Source of the DNA: Candidatus Pantoea floridensis
GTDB lineage: Bacteria; Pseudomonadota; Gammaproteobacteria; Enterobacterales; Enterobacteriaceae
Assembly (NCBI RefSeq): GCF_900215435.1
Contig: NZ_OCMY01000005.1
Location: 1 to 34,536 of the forward strand
Direction: 5' to 3'
Length of the DNA stretch: 34,536 nt
Positions within the stretch are counted from its first letter, which is position 1, and every line of letters begins with the position of its first letter. The translations under genes and the position numbers were made by a program. The notes beneath the pieces are model-generated. The model was not told the origin of the DNA. It made no database searches and worked only from the letters and a program-made list of their open reading frames with translations. Below are positions 8,185-15,876 of this stretch, piece by piece.

Positions 8185-8433
8185 TTAATCGCCGTCGCGA
8201 TGCCCCTCCACGATGTCCTGTTCAGGATAGACTACCAGCGTCCCGATCGCGCCCTGCATGAGCGTTTTCATCTCCGGCGACCATACGTCCACTCTGGCCA
8301 GCTCTTTGCGGATGAATCCGGCAATACGCAGCCGCGTGGTTTCAAGATCGTCGCTGGCCATCGCCATGACCACGGCGCCGATCATGGTGTATACCTTCTC
8401 CGGGTCCCGGTGGTTCAGTTCAGTCTTCTGCAC
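8185..8433 (-). CDS. Small hypothetical plasmid protein
   Basis: An 82-residue acidic protein (MQKTELNHRDPEKVYTMIGAV...) with GTG start and AGAGG 8 nt upstream. An out-of-frame ATG at 8440 would encode only six codons and is not the start. It is helical and soluble, of unknown role. It lies just beyond the RepFII origin, on the same strand as repA. Confidence 0.5.
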   Translation of the reverse strand: MQKTELNHRDPEKVYTMIGAVVMAMASDDLETTRLRIAGFIRKELARVDVWSPEMKTLMQGAIGTLVVYPEQDIVEGHRDGD

Positions 8434-8440
8434 AGCACAT

Positions 8441-8983
8441 ACCTCTCAGACACAGCCGGACGGGCGAGCAGTGCGCAGCCTGTCCTGTGAATGCCGCGTG
8501 AGCGGCATGGAGGCGCCAGAAACCGTTCAGGACGGCCCTGATGCCAGCTGGCGCCGTCAACCCGGCGGAGCCGGTTACAGGGCCGATGATGGCAAAAGCC
8601 CAACCCTTCCCTGTCAGACGCCGTTTAAGCAGCGGCCTGTCACCAGCTAATCAGTCTGATGGTCGCAGACGAAAGAACGAAACAGCAGGGCTCTGAACCT
8701 GACGCGACTGAACTGTTTTAGTTACAGCATCCAATTATCAGCCACTGCAGTTCCGGCCCTTCGGGCCGGGCGGCGGCGGCTGGTCAGTGGGGGCAACCGG
8801 GTTTCAGATCCGGCGCAGGTCTGGCCTGGAGGGGCGCAGGTTATCAGGACTGCACGGTTTCTGATTATTGAAGAACTATGTTTGTTGTAACTAATCTGGT
8901 TTTCCGGGGCCCGCGTTAGCGGGAGCTACCTTAAGATTCTGAGCGGCGCGGACGTCTGCGGCCGCTGCAAGCGAAGCCCTTAT
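8441..8983. other. Gene-free stretch flanking the RepFII origin
   Basis: No convincing frame. Visible structures are a GC hairpin CCGGCCCTTCGGGCCGG near 8754-8770 and CCCGCGTTAGCGGG near 8910-8924. This is probably the origin-distal part of the RepFII replicon. Confidence 0.45.
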
Positions 8984-9244
8984 TTATCCCCCGCAGAATG
9001 CCGGCATGAACACCTTATTTATCTTTCTGAATATTTCTTTCTGACGTAAGTCAGGAATGTTTTGCGGATAATTTAAGGGTCGCTTGCGGGTATATTCCAC
9101 TTTCTGATTGCGGGTAAGTGTGGATAAAAAAATCTGCGATCGCAGAACGGTGCGCACGGGGAAAATTTTCTGGGAAATGTGACGTGATGTCAGACAGATA
9201 AGCCAGCCTTTACGCGCGGCACAAACGCCTTTACCGCCAGTCAA
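8984..9244 (-). CDS. repA4: RepA4-like protein overlapping oriR
   Basis: An 86-residue basic frame (MTGGKGVCAARKGWLICLTSRHIS...) directly downstream of RepFII repA, at the position and with the appearance of repA4 of IncFII plasmids, which overlaps oriR. The only initiation codon in the frame is TTG at 9244. No good ribosome-binding site is seen, so expression is uncertain and conservation may reflect the origin DNA. The frame is the same as repA's: only the repA TGA (9269-9271) separates them. Confidence 0.5.
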   Translation of the reverse strand: MTGGKGVCAARKGWLICLTSRHISQKIFPVRTVLRSQIFLSTLTRNQKVEYTRKRPLNYPQNIPDLRQKEIFRKINKVFMPAFCGG

Positions 9245-9268
9245 GGCGGTTAAAGTCAGGGGGGAACG
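8985..9268 (-). other. oriR: RepFII origin region (CIS and oriR)
   Basis: A strict DnaA box, TTATCCACA, lies on the minus strand at 9127-9119, 142 bp past the repA stop. The gap corresponds in size to the CIS element of R1, where the transcript pauses and loads RepA at oriR. The flanks hold A+T-rich segments (TTATTTATC twice, 8981-9025). Confidence 0.7.
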
Positions 9269-10204
9269 TCAGTGAACGACGTCGGGAGGGGCGGGCTCGT
9301 AGCCGAGACCGAGCTCCAGCTGGTTCAGGCACTGCCACACCAGGCGGTCAAAGCCCTCAGCGTCGGTATTCATCAGCTCATGATTAGGCAGGGTCCGGAT
9401 AAGCCAGCTGGCCATGGCACCGCGGCGCTCATCGAGCGGAAGCTTGCCCAGCTTTTTACGGCGCTTCTCTCTGACCGCTTTTTCGCGTCGCTTCAGTAAG
9501 GTGGCCATGCGCATGTTCTCATACCAGCGCTGGCGCGCGGCGCGCACCGAATCGTGAGTGCCCGGCTCAATGATGCCTTCCGCTTCCGCCTCAAGACGCT
9601 GATTACGCTGCACGTAAAGCTTGTCCATGTTGACGCCGCAGAGTTGCCAGAAGCGATCGGTCAGCACGATATGGCGCGGCATCCAGTACTCTTCTACCGG
9701 GTCCCATTCCAGGTCGGGGAGCTCAATCAGCCCGAAGCGCGCCAGTTCCGGCAGCAGTCGCGACAGCCGGCTCGGTTCAACCCGGGTGGCTGGAATGACG
9801 TCACCATTCCCGTCTTTCGGACTGAGTTCGGCGGCCAGTCGGCCAACGTTCATCGTAACCACCCAGGTGGCCATGTCGGCGCGCTGGATCAGCAGCGGTA
9901 TAAGGGCGTCGATAAGCGCGCGTCGCTCCGGCCGGAAGTCGCGCTCGCGTCCGGCTGCATGACGCAGCCTGACAAAATAGGGATTGCGCGACAGGCGCTG
10001 GCGCAGGCGAAGCTGCCCGGTGGCCTTGTCCTTCAGTACAAGTCTGCGCATGGCATGACCGAACTCTCCCGGCAACGGGCGATAGCTCTGGGGTGCAAAC
10101 CATTCCGGATTTGAGCACTTGCAGGCGACGGAGTGATCGCCGCGATGGCGTCCGTCATTTTTGAGAGTCGGGCCGTTTAACCCGATTAAAATCTGGTCAT
10201 TCAC
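9269..10204 (-). CDS. repA: IncFII RepA replication initiator
   Basis: A 311-residue IncFII_repA family protein. Recognisable stretches are NPEWFAPQSYRPLPGEFGHA near residue 33, then RNPYFVRLR, ERRALIDALIPLLIQRADMATWVVTMNVGRLAAELSP, IPATRVEPSRLSRLLPELARFGLIELP and PRHIVLTDRFWQLCGVNMDKL, plus a basic KRREKAVREKRRKKLGKL C-terminal region. The start is GTG 10204, inside the tap leader ORF, as expected for translational coupling. It acts in cis at oriR with host DnaA. Control is by the antisense RNA at 10267-10342. No copB-like repressor gene was found upstream. Confidence 0.93.
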   Translation of the reverse strand: MNDQILIGLNGPTLKNDGRHRGDHSVACKCSNPEWFAPQSYRPLPGEFGHAMRRLVLKDKATGQLRLRQRLSRNPYFVRLRHAAGRERDFRPERRALIDALIPLLIQRADMATWVVTMNVGRLAAELSPKDGNGDVIPATRVEPSRLSRLLPELARFGLIELPDLEWDPVEEYWMPRHIVLTDRFWQLCGVNMDKLYVQRNQRLEAEAEGIIEPGTHDSVRAARQRWYENMRMATLLKRREKAVREKRRKKLGKLPLDERRGAMASWLIRTLPNHELMNTDAEGFDRLVWQCLNQLELGLGYEPAPPDVVH

Positions 10205-10250
10205 CCTGTCCCGAACTTATGGCGGACAGGGGTTGTCTTATGAACTGCAT
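10197..10250 (-). CDS. tap: Tap leader peptide
   Basis: A 17-residue frame, MQFIRQPLSAISSGQGE, whose ATG has AAGGA 9 nt upstream. Its stop (10199-10197) lies just past the repA GTG (10204-10202). In R1, translation of tap opens the structure that hides the repA start, and CopA blocks tap translation. Size, position and overlap all match that design. Confidence 0.8.
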   Translation of the reverse strand: MQFIRQPLSAISSGQGE

Positions 10251-10260
10251 GCGTTATAAT
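10233..10260 (+). promoter_or_regulatory. Promoter of the CopA antisense RNA
   Basis: TTGTCT (10233-10238), 16-bp spacer, TATAAT (10255-10260), pointing away from repA into the CopA sequence. Confidence 0.78.
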
Positions 10261-10266
10261 CCTTCA

Positions 10267-10342
10267 CAGGCCAGCGCCTGCTTTTGGACCCCCTGATTTC
10301 TGACCTCTCCCGCCAAGTTGAAGACAGAATCAGGGGGTTTTT
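10267..10342 (+). ncRNA. copA: CopA/RNAI antisense copy-number RNA
   Basis: About 76 nt, antisense to the repA leader. It ends in a long stem, CCCCCTGATT (10289-10298) with AATCAGGGGG (10328-10337), followed by TTTTT. The loop holds CCCGCCAAGTTGAAGAC, the kind of loop seen in IncFII CopA where kissing with CopT starts. The 5' end is inferred from the promoter. Confidence 0.85.
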
Positions 10343-10911
10343 GCATTCAGAGCCCGGTGAAAGCTGAGCTCCGTACCCTGGACGTTTTTACGGATACGTC
10401 CCATCCGGTTAGTTCTTCCCCGCGCCGCGCATGTCCGGCCACAGGTTTTTCGCATATCCTCATCGTCGACCACCACAGTACTCGGATAAGGATCAAAAAA
10501 AGATCGCCGCCCGGCGAATTCTGAAAAGAATACTCATCTCAACCGCTTAAATCCAGCACAGATTGCGCGTGGCACGAATCGTATGGATAAAAAAAGTTCA
10601 CCGATCCTTTTTCCCGCGATCTCATTCACATTTTCGGCTGACTTAATCCAAATCCGGCGTCTGGCGGGACGCTCAAACAGGTTTGAAGGGAAGACTGGCG
10701 GACAAAACGTTCTTGTCGGTGGTGATGTTCGTTAATGATCGCCCTGTATAGCGACGGTCAGGGCGGTCAGGCTGAGGCGTACCGCAGCAGCGCGAGGAAC
10801 GAACAGCCTGAGCGACATGGGCGTCAGAGGGGTAAAGGTTCTGGCGGGTTAGCCGATACCCGTGTTACTGCCGGCGACTCGCTCGCGGTAAATAATTCAT
10901 GAATCTATTTT
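10343..10911. other. Gene-free stretch upstream of RepFII repA
   Basis: No copB/repA2-like gene is visible on the minus strand where R1-type plasmids have it. The repA mRNA promoter should lie in the first ~200 bp. Further right is one copy of the 39-bp repeat (10770-10808). A 50-codon plus-strand frame from 10580 lacks a ribosome-binding site and is not called. Confidence 0.5.
10770..10808 (+). repeat. 39-bp hairpin repeat, copy 1
   Basis: Identical over 39 bp to 18133-18171. It begins GGCTGAGGCG and ends GAACAGCC, so the ends pair (GGCTG/CAGCC). Outside the identical block the stem continues with different but complementary bases (A10769-T10809, C10768-G10810, T10767-A10811). Confidence 0.85.
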
Positions 10912-10936
10912 CCCGGCCCTGAGCCGGGATTTTTTT
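10912..10936 (+). terminator. Rho-independent terminator, plus strand
   Basis: CCCGGC (10912-10917), loop CCTGA, GCCGGG (10923-10928), then A and seven T. A textbook terminator reading rightward, though no gene is visible upstream on that strand. It may end a non-coding transcript through the 39-bp repeat, or block read-through into the antisense side of the tra remnant. Confidence 0.75.
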
Positions 10937-11170
10937 ATCCGCCCGCGGCCCGGGCGATTGCCTGCTGCATCACCTGCTCGCTGACCACTCCCGGAAGCAC
11001 AGTGGTGTTGTCTGCCGTGGCATTTTCGGCGGGCATTATGATAATTCCCGGCGTCCCCGTCAGACCCAGCATCTCCGCGAGCGCATCGTTGTTTTCGATC
11101 AGACGATCGGATGTAACGTTATCATCGTCAGAAAGGGCGGCGGCGCCCGACGTCGTGGTAGCGCAGTAAC
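10935..11170 (-). pseudogene. C-terminal fragment of a DsbA/DsbC-like thioredoxin-fold gene
   Basis: About 75 codons in the frame ending at TAA 10937-10935: ...SDRLIENNDALAEMLGLTGTPGIIIMPAEN...VMQQAIARAAGG. The GTPG cis-proline loop and final helix are those of a Dsb-type thiol-disulfide protein. The N-terminal part with CxxC is absent. The frame merges with that of trbI around 11150-11175, so this is the tail of a gene joined to trbI by deletion. Dsb-like proteins are common in F-type transfer operons. Confidence 0.7.
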
Positions 11171-11446
11171 GGCCTTTTCGTCCAGCGGCGTCTGTGCCGT
11201 CTGCAGCCGGAAGGTGTCGATGGTGCCTTTCATGTCGAACACCACGTAACCGGGCTGCACGGCCTTCGCAACCAGCGCGCTGACGCCCGCGCTTAGCGCG
11301 ATAACCAGCACTGCGAAGGCGGCAGGGCGAACACCCCGGCGGCTCAGCAGACCGGGCGCCGGTTTTATGATCGCGCCGTCACGCACATTCAGTTCCTCTG
11401 CGGCTTCACCGTCCACCTGTGTGGACGACTGCTTGTCTTCCTGCAT
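11099..11446 (-). pseudogene. trbI: TrbI, truncated at a deletion junction
   Basis: The frame (115 codons) starts with a good ribosome-binding site (GAGGAAAC) right after traC. Residues 1 to about 96 look like F TrbI: a short N-terminal tail, one transmembrane segment (PAAFAVLVIALSAGVSALVAKAV), then YVVFDMKGTIDTF, which matches F TrbI VAFNMKQTVDAF. After EKAVTAL the frame turns into a proline/arginine tail and stops. F TrbI continues for about 40 more residues there. The following DNA encodes the Dsb-like tail in another frame. Confidence 0.75.
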
Positions 11447-11459
11447 ATCGTTTCCTCAT

Positions 11460-14105
11460 TTAAGAAGTGGCAAGACCTGCCCAGCGCTCCAGCTCCTGCA
11501 TTTCGGCCTGATACATGTGCGGTTCGCAGGCCAGCAGGTATGCCGCTTCCTCGCTGGTCGCACCGTGCTTCTGCGCCTCGGTCATGTACTGGTAGTCTTC
11601 CCCGCGTGTGCTGAACATGGCGCGCGTCACCGGATCGACGAATACCCGGTGGAACGAACTGTTTTCGCCCGTGGAAATCATCACCGAGCTGAAGCCGGTA
11701 TCACGCGCGGGCTGGAAGCCACGAATAACCTGCGTCTCAACTTCGCTGAACTGGTCCGGGTTGGAATTAAGGTAGGTTTTGAACGCCTTCGCGTCCTGCA
11801 GCAGCGTCACTTTGGTACCGGAGCAGTCCCACGCGGCCGCGGCCGCAGGCGGTGCAGCCTGATCCCTGGTACCGGTGAAGTCCTTGATGCCCTGCGTGAT
11901 CGTGATAAATGCGCCACGGTGGCGTCGTACCGTACGGTAGCCGGTTTCGATGAAGCGGGCGGCGTGCGGATTTGAGCCGCTGAACAGACGCCAGGCCTCG
12001 TCGATAATGGCTACCTTCTTCAGGCTGCGCGGCGAGTGGTACATTTTTTCCTGAATGGCCAGAATGAGCGAGTACAGGATGGCGGAGAGCAGGTGCGGCT
12101 GATTTTCCAGGCTCAGCAGTTCCAGCACCGCGAAGCGTGTGTCGCCGTCAAGCGTAGGATTGTCCGAGTTAAAGTAATCGCCGTTGGCTCCCCACGTGCA
12201 CCAGCGGTCCAGCAGCAGAACCAGCTCGTTGATGCGGTTCATGATGGTCGGCTGCTGGCCATATTCCTCTCTAACACCCGCTGACTTCATGTAGAGCACC
12301 ACGTCATCGATGCGTGCTTTGTTCTGTTTGGCCTCGTATGCCGCCACCACCCCCTTGAGCAGGATGGTTTCGCTGACCTTATCCAGCGGTTCGTTGGGGC
12401 TGGCCAGTACGGTAAGCAGCCCCTGAATGCCCTCCGCAGACTCCTTGATGTTCCGCACGTTGGCGAACGGGTTAAAGCGCAGCGTCGCACCGTCCAGGTA
12501 AGATCCGCCAGCCTGCCGGCAGAAGTTTTTGTAGCTTCCTCCCATATCGATAACCCAGCCAAAGCCGCCGGAGTTAAGCACCTGCCGCAGGATTTCCTGA
12601 ATGAAGAAGCTTTTGCCGGCACCGGTGGTGCCGGTTACCGCAATATTGAAGTTAGTGGCCCCGTTGCTTTCGCTGAACATGTCAAAGAAGGCCAGCGCGT
12701 TGCGGTAGGTCGGCAGCGGGCTGCCGGAGGCCGCCATCTGACGCTCGGCCACCACCGGCATGAGGTTGACGGCGTTAAAGCTTTTACAGCGCAGGGTGGC
12801 ATTCATGAGCTTCATGTCGTCCCACAGGCCTTCCTGCATCAGGAACGGTAGCGAAGTCAGCCAGTTGCGGAGCTGCTGATAACGCGGGGTGGACATTTCG
12901 AGGTCATTTTTACGGAACACGTTAATAGCCGAGAGCTCACAGCGCTGCTGTTCGCTGTCGCTATCGGGCGTGAACAGTGTCAGGTTGAAATTAAAGCTGC
13001 ACATGGCAATTTCATTGCTGGCCAGCCCCATGCGCAGGTCACGCCACTCCTCGTAGGTGCGCTGCGTATTGGGAAATAGCTTGCCGTAGGAGGAGTTGGC
13101 CTTTTTGCCCATATCCTGCTCTTTACGGAACGCCTCATTCTGGCTGCTGACCTGTTCCTCGACGCAGATAGTCCAGCTCAGCAGGAACGGACAGGGAATG
13201 CCCAGGTCCGGGAAACGCATGTTCTGCAGGTTGTCCGCCGCCTGCCACAGCGCGAACTGCTTAGGTACTTTTGTCAGCTGCATGTTCACGATGCGCGTGC
13301 TGACAACCGCGGTGTCACTGTCGTCACTGACGGCCCTGTCTCGGGTCTGACGCGCCGTGGTGAGTCGCAGGTGATCGGGATGGACCTCCATCTCAGTACT
13401 GGTGTCCACGCACTGTCGGTGCAGCTCCTGCTCCGGATTCCAGTGCTCGCTGGCGCCGCTTACCTGGCCGGGACGATAGTTAAGCTGCTCGCGGATGACG
13501 GACAAAAACTCCGAGGGCCCCACGCGCCGCGTGTCCATATGCGCGGCAAGCATAGAAACGCGAAGCGTTTCGCGCACCTGCGCCACCGCATCCATAGACT
13601 TTATGCCGCCGGTGCCGGGATGGGCATACACCAGAAACACACGGTAGTTGCGCAGATACAGCGGGTATTCACGCTCGTTGGCCAGCCCCTTCAGCGCCGA
13701 TCGCTCCCAGAAGGCTTTGGTGATGGCGTTCAGGCGCGGCGCCATGTCGCCCTTCCACATGTCGCGGCTGAGCCCGTTTTCCAGCATGTCTCCCACGCAC
13801 TTGCTGGCCACCATCAGCACCGTAACCGGCGTTTTACGCGGCAGTTTCTTGCGTAACAGGTCGTCCAGCGCCTGCACCACCTGCTGATTGGCACCGGCGA
13901 GCGGGGCCACTTCCATAATGAAGCCTACCGAGCGGGCGTTGATGAAAAGTTCCGACTTTTCATCAAACTCGCGCCATGGCAGCAGGCTGGTCAGCGAGGG
14001 ATAGCTGAAGCTCTCCTGCAGCTTCTGACGCGCCATCTTCGCGCCCCCCTCGTCCCGGCTGCTGCTGAGAATGCCGGCGAGGTGATCGATAACGTTACTG
14101 ATCAT
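11460..14105 (-). CDS. traC: TraC, F-type T4SS assembly ATPase
   Basis: An 881-residue VirB4-class ATPase, close to the usual F TraC length (about 875). Walker A is TGTTGAGKSFF near residue 490 and Walker B VAIIDEAW near residue 698. FETGYRTVRRHRGAFITITQGIKDF follows, typical of the family. An alanine/proline-rich patch (QAAPPAAAAAWD) sits near residue 755. In F it energises pilus assembly with the T4SS core at the inner membrane. Here traV, traB, traK, traE, traL, traA, traW, traU and the rest are missing, so the gene is probably non-functional in transfer, though intact. It is followed by trbI, as in F. Confidence 0.93.
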   Translation of the reverse strand: MISNVIDHLAGILSSSRDEGGAKMARQKLQESFSYPSLTSLLPWREFDEKSELFINARSVGFIMEVAPLAGANQQVVQALDDLLRKKLPRKTPVTVLMVASKCVGDMLENGLSRDMWKGDMAPRLNAITKAFWERSALKGLANEREYPLYLRNYRVFLVYAHPGTGGIKSMDAVAQVRETLRVSMLAAHMDTRRVGPSEFLSVIREQLNYRPGQVSGASEHWNPEQELHRQCVDTSTEMEVHPDHLRLTTARQTRDRAVSDDSDTAVVSTRIVNMQLTKVPKQFALWQAADNLQNMRFPDLGIPCPFLLSWTICVEEQVSSQNEAFRKEQDMGKKANSSYGKLFPNTQRTYEEWRDLRMGLASNEIAMCSFNFNLTLFTPDSDSEQQRCELSAINVFRKNDLEMSTPRYQQLRNWLTSLPFLMQEGLWDDMKLMNATLRCKSFNAVNLMPVVAERQMAASGSPLPTYRNALAFFDMFSESNGATNFNIAVTGTTGAGKSFFIQEILRQVLNSGGFGWVIDMGGSYKNFCRQAGGSYLDGATLRFNPFANVRNIKESAEGIQGLLTVLASPNEPLDKVSETILLKGVVAAYEAKQNKARIDDVVLYMKSAGVREEYGQQPTIMNRINELVLLLDRWCTWGANGDYFNSDNPTLDGDTRFAVLELLSLENQPHLLSAILYSLILAIQEKMYHSPRSLKKVAIIDEAWRLFSGSNPHAARFIETGYRTVRRHRGAFITITQGIKDFTGTRDQAAPPAAAAAWDCSGTKVTLLQDAKAFKTYLNSNPDQFSEVETQVIRGFQPARDTGFSSVMISTGENSSFHRVFVDPVTRAMFSTRGEDYQYMTEAQKHGATSEEAAYLLACEPHMYQAEMQELERWAGLATS

Positions 14106-14217
14106 GCTGACCTCCGGCGCGTTCTGTTTTCAGCGCGGCCTTTATCAGGGTATGAAAGAGCGCGGATTTTCCGGCCCCGGGCGTACTGTACACAATGGCG
14201 TGTCCATAAGAGGGCAC
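14095..14217 (-). pseudogene. 40-codon P-loop fragment overlapping traC start
   Basis: GTG 14217 to TAA 14095: MPSYGHAIVYSTPGAGKS, then a helix LFHTLIKAALKTERAGGQHDQ. It has a clear Walker A but no room for the rest of an ATPase. The stop overlaps the traC ATG by 11 nt, so the native upstream gene was probably coupled to traC. Either an internal deletion left the fragment or the P-loop resemblance is chance. Confidence 0.35.
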
Positions 14218-14317
14218 ATCTCAGCTGCAGGCCGCCGAAGGCGGCAATGGGTTTCAGGTGCATTCAGACGGGTATGCTGTCAGATAAGAAAATGACCTTC
14301 ATCTGACAGCTGCCATA

Positions 14318-14695
14318 CTACCCGCGCATGGCCTCCTGTGCCTGATGGATAGCTTCCTCAGCGTCCGTACCTTTGCCCGTTTCGTTAGTCTTTCCGGCCA
14401 GCTCCAGCAGTACCGCAAGGCTCGCAGCCGGCAGTGTGACGTGCCTGCCTGCCTGCCTGTCGCGGCGTACCTGACATGCCAGTTCACGTATGGCGTCCCG
14501 GCCTATTCCGTAGCGCTGGTGATCGCCCAGCTCGCAGATCTCAGCAAGCACTGCGCGCCCCTCCTCCTCCGTCAGCGCCATTGAATCCGTGCAATCCTGA
14601 ACGTCTTCCTCCGTCCAGACCAGGATGGTGAACGGGCTGTCTGGCTGAAAGGTCTCCAGCAGCCAGGCGCAGATCTCATTTACATTACCGTGCAT
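14318..14695 (-). CDS. DUF1380 family leading-region protein
   Basis: A 125-residue protein starting MHGNVNEICAWLLETFQPDSPFTILVWTEEDVQD. The N-terminal helix, strand and VWTEEDV motif are typical of DUF1380, found in leading regions of F-like plasmids. It is acidic and soluble, of unknown function. GGAGAG precedes the ATG. It is downstream of klcA on the same strand with a hairpin between (14712-14728). Confidence 0.83.
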   Translation of the reverse strand: MHGNVNEICAWLLETFQPDSPFTILVWTEEDVQDCTDSMALTEEEGRAVLAEICELGDHQRYGIGRDAIRELACQVRRDRQAGRHVTLPAASLAVLLELAGKTNETGKGTDAEEAIHQAQEAMRG

Positions 14696-14711
14696 CGTTT
14701 TCTCTCCTTTT

Positions 14712-14728
14712 GGGCGGCTAAGCCGCCC
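14712..14728 (-). terminator. Intergenic hairpin between klcA and DUF1380
   Basis: GGGCGGC-TAA-GCCGCCC is a 7-bp GC stem. Read on the minus strand it lies between the klcA stop and the ribosome-binding site of the next gene and lacks a T-run, so it is more likely an attenuator or processing site than a full terminator. Confidence 0.5.
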
Positions 14729-14738
14729 CCGTTAGTGT

Positions 14739-15173
14739 TCAGTCAAGCGCGCGAAAAATGGCGGGCGCTTCCGGGTGAATTTCCGCCCATGTCATCAGCT
14801 GGCGGTGGCGGCGGCAATACAGCGCGCACAGCTCCTCTTCGTCGTGGCGGTCATACATCCAGCTGCGGTGATTCAGCACAAGCGCGGTAATGATGATCCC
14901 CGCTGCGTCAGCCGATACCTCTGCTACAGACCAGTTTTCGGCGTTCTCAAAACGCCATGTGCCTTCCGGCGGAGCCATATATCCGCCCCCTTCCTCCAGG
15001 TGAATAAAAGTCCACTCACCGCCGTTGTAGTCCGTCAGATAGCGCGCGGCGTACAAATAAACGTTGTTCTCGGCGCGCATAAAATCGTCGCCAAACAGGG
15101 AAGGCAGAAAGCGCAGCTTTACGAAGCCGTCCAGATAACGCGCCGTCTGAGGTGCGTGCAGTGCTGTGTTCAT
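14739..15173 (-). CDS. klcA: KlcA/ArdB-type antirestriction protein
   Basis: A 144-residue protein with GCGGAGG before ATG 15173. The frame is open further upstream to 15401, but that part runs through the GC-rich element at 15213-15433 and is not coding. Family features are RLRFLPSLFGDDFMRAENNVYLYAARYLTDYNGGEW-like residues (VKLRFLPSLFGDDFMRAENN, then YAARYLTDYNGGEWTF) and EGGGYMAPP. KlcA/ArdB inhibits type I restriction in the recipient without DNA mimicry. A standard early-entry gene of conjugative plasmids. Confidence 0.9.
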   Translation of the reverse strand: MNTALHAPQTARYLDGFVKLRFLPSLFGDDFMRAENNVYLYAARYLTDYNGGEWTFIHLEEGGGYMAPPEGTWRFENAENWSVAEVSADAAGIIITALVLNHRSWMYDRHDEEELCALYCRRHRQLMTWAEIHPEAPAIFRALD

Positions 15174-15212
15174 CAGAAACCTCCGCAGGTAAAGGGGATA
15201 CAGTTCCGGCCT

Positions 15213-15433
15213 GTGCCGTGACTGAATGACAGCCCGGCGAAAAGCGGAGTGTTCAAGAGCGGTGACGAGGCCGCAGCGCAAGCGAACGGAAGCGGGATTA
15301 CGGACGGCGCAGACGCGAAGCATGAGCGGAGGCGCGACGGGAGTAAGCGTGCCGGAGAGAGTGCGAACGGGGGAGGAGACGAGCCTGCGGCTCTTGAACA
15401 CGCAGCGGCCGGGCTAAAGTGAAGTCACGGCAC
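15213..15433 (-). repeat. Leading-region element A with complementary ends
   Basis: The 26-nt left end (15213-15238, starting GTGCCGTGACT and ending AGCCCGGC) pairs with the right end (15408-15433, starting GCCGGGCT and ending AGTCACGGCAC). The 170-nt interior is GC-rich and non-coding. It lies directly upstream of klcA. Same end design as the elements at 16559-16733 and 17128-17301. Confidence 0.75.
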
Positions 15434-15629
15434 CGGCCGCAGACCGCTCAGAGTTTTCTCCCCGCACGCCGCCGGCGTGCATGAGGGGGGAGCATCGCGA
15501 CATCCTTTTTGTCTTGTCCACATCCGGGGTGCATATCCTCCCCGGAACCCTGTGGATACATTTATGCAGGCCAGACGTCAGAGGGGGCATCCGGGGGCGG
15601 TCGTTTTTCAACCGCCCCGCGGGTCCCAG
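15434..15629. other. Non-coding gap with hairpins
   Basis: GCACGCCG-C-CGGCGTGC (about 15464-15480) lies inside an outer CTCCCC/GGGGAG pairing. GGGGCGGT...ACCGCCCC (about 15595-15617) sits just beyond the stop of the next minus-strand gene. Both may end or process transcripts. No gene seen. Confidence 0.5.
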
Positions 15630-15863
15630 TCATCTGCGCAGGCACCCCCGCAGCTGTTCCGCGCGCTGGCCGGCATCCCTCAGGGAATCACAGATGCCGT
15701 CTAATGCCATCAGAGTCAGCCGCACAGCGGGCGCATCGCTGTCCCGCGGCCAGCGCTGGCGCATTGCGTGGATCCGCATAAACAGCTCGGTCAGCGTCTC
15801 GTCGATATCGGCCACGTCGTCAGCCAGACAATCGGCGGCATTATGTTCTGTTAGATTAAACAT
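15630..15863 (-). CDS. Small leading-region protein, unknown
   Basis: A 77-residue helical protein (MFNLTEHNAADCLADDVADIDETLTELF...) downstream of the methyltransferase with a 13-nt gap, so probably co-transcribed. The ATG follows a purine-rich GGGGGACAG. No family is recognised. The acidic N-terminus and basic C-terminus (RAEQLRGCLRR) are unremarkable. Confidence 0.6.
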   Translation of the reverse strand: MFNLTEHNAADCLADDVADIDETLTELFMRIHAMRQRWPRDSDAPAVRLTLMALDGICDSLRDAGQRAEQLRGCLRR

Positions 15864-15876
15864 TTATCTGTCCCCC

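Noticed and set aside
10935..14217. A working conjugation system
   Set aside because: Only traC is intact. No relaxase, coupling protein, pilin or core complex genes are found anywhere in the circle.
15174..15401. N-terminal extension of klcA
   Set aside because: It lies in element A; the true start at 15173 has a strong ribosome-binding site and gives normal KlcA length.
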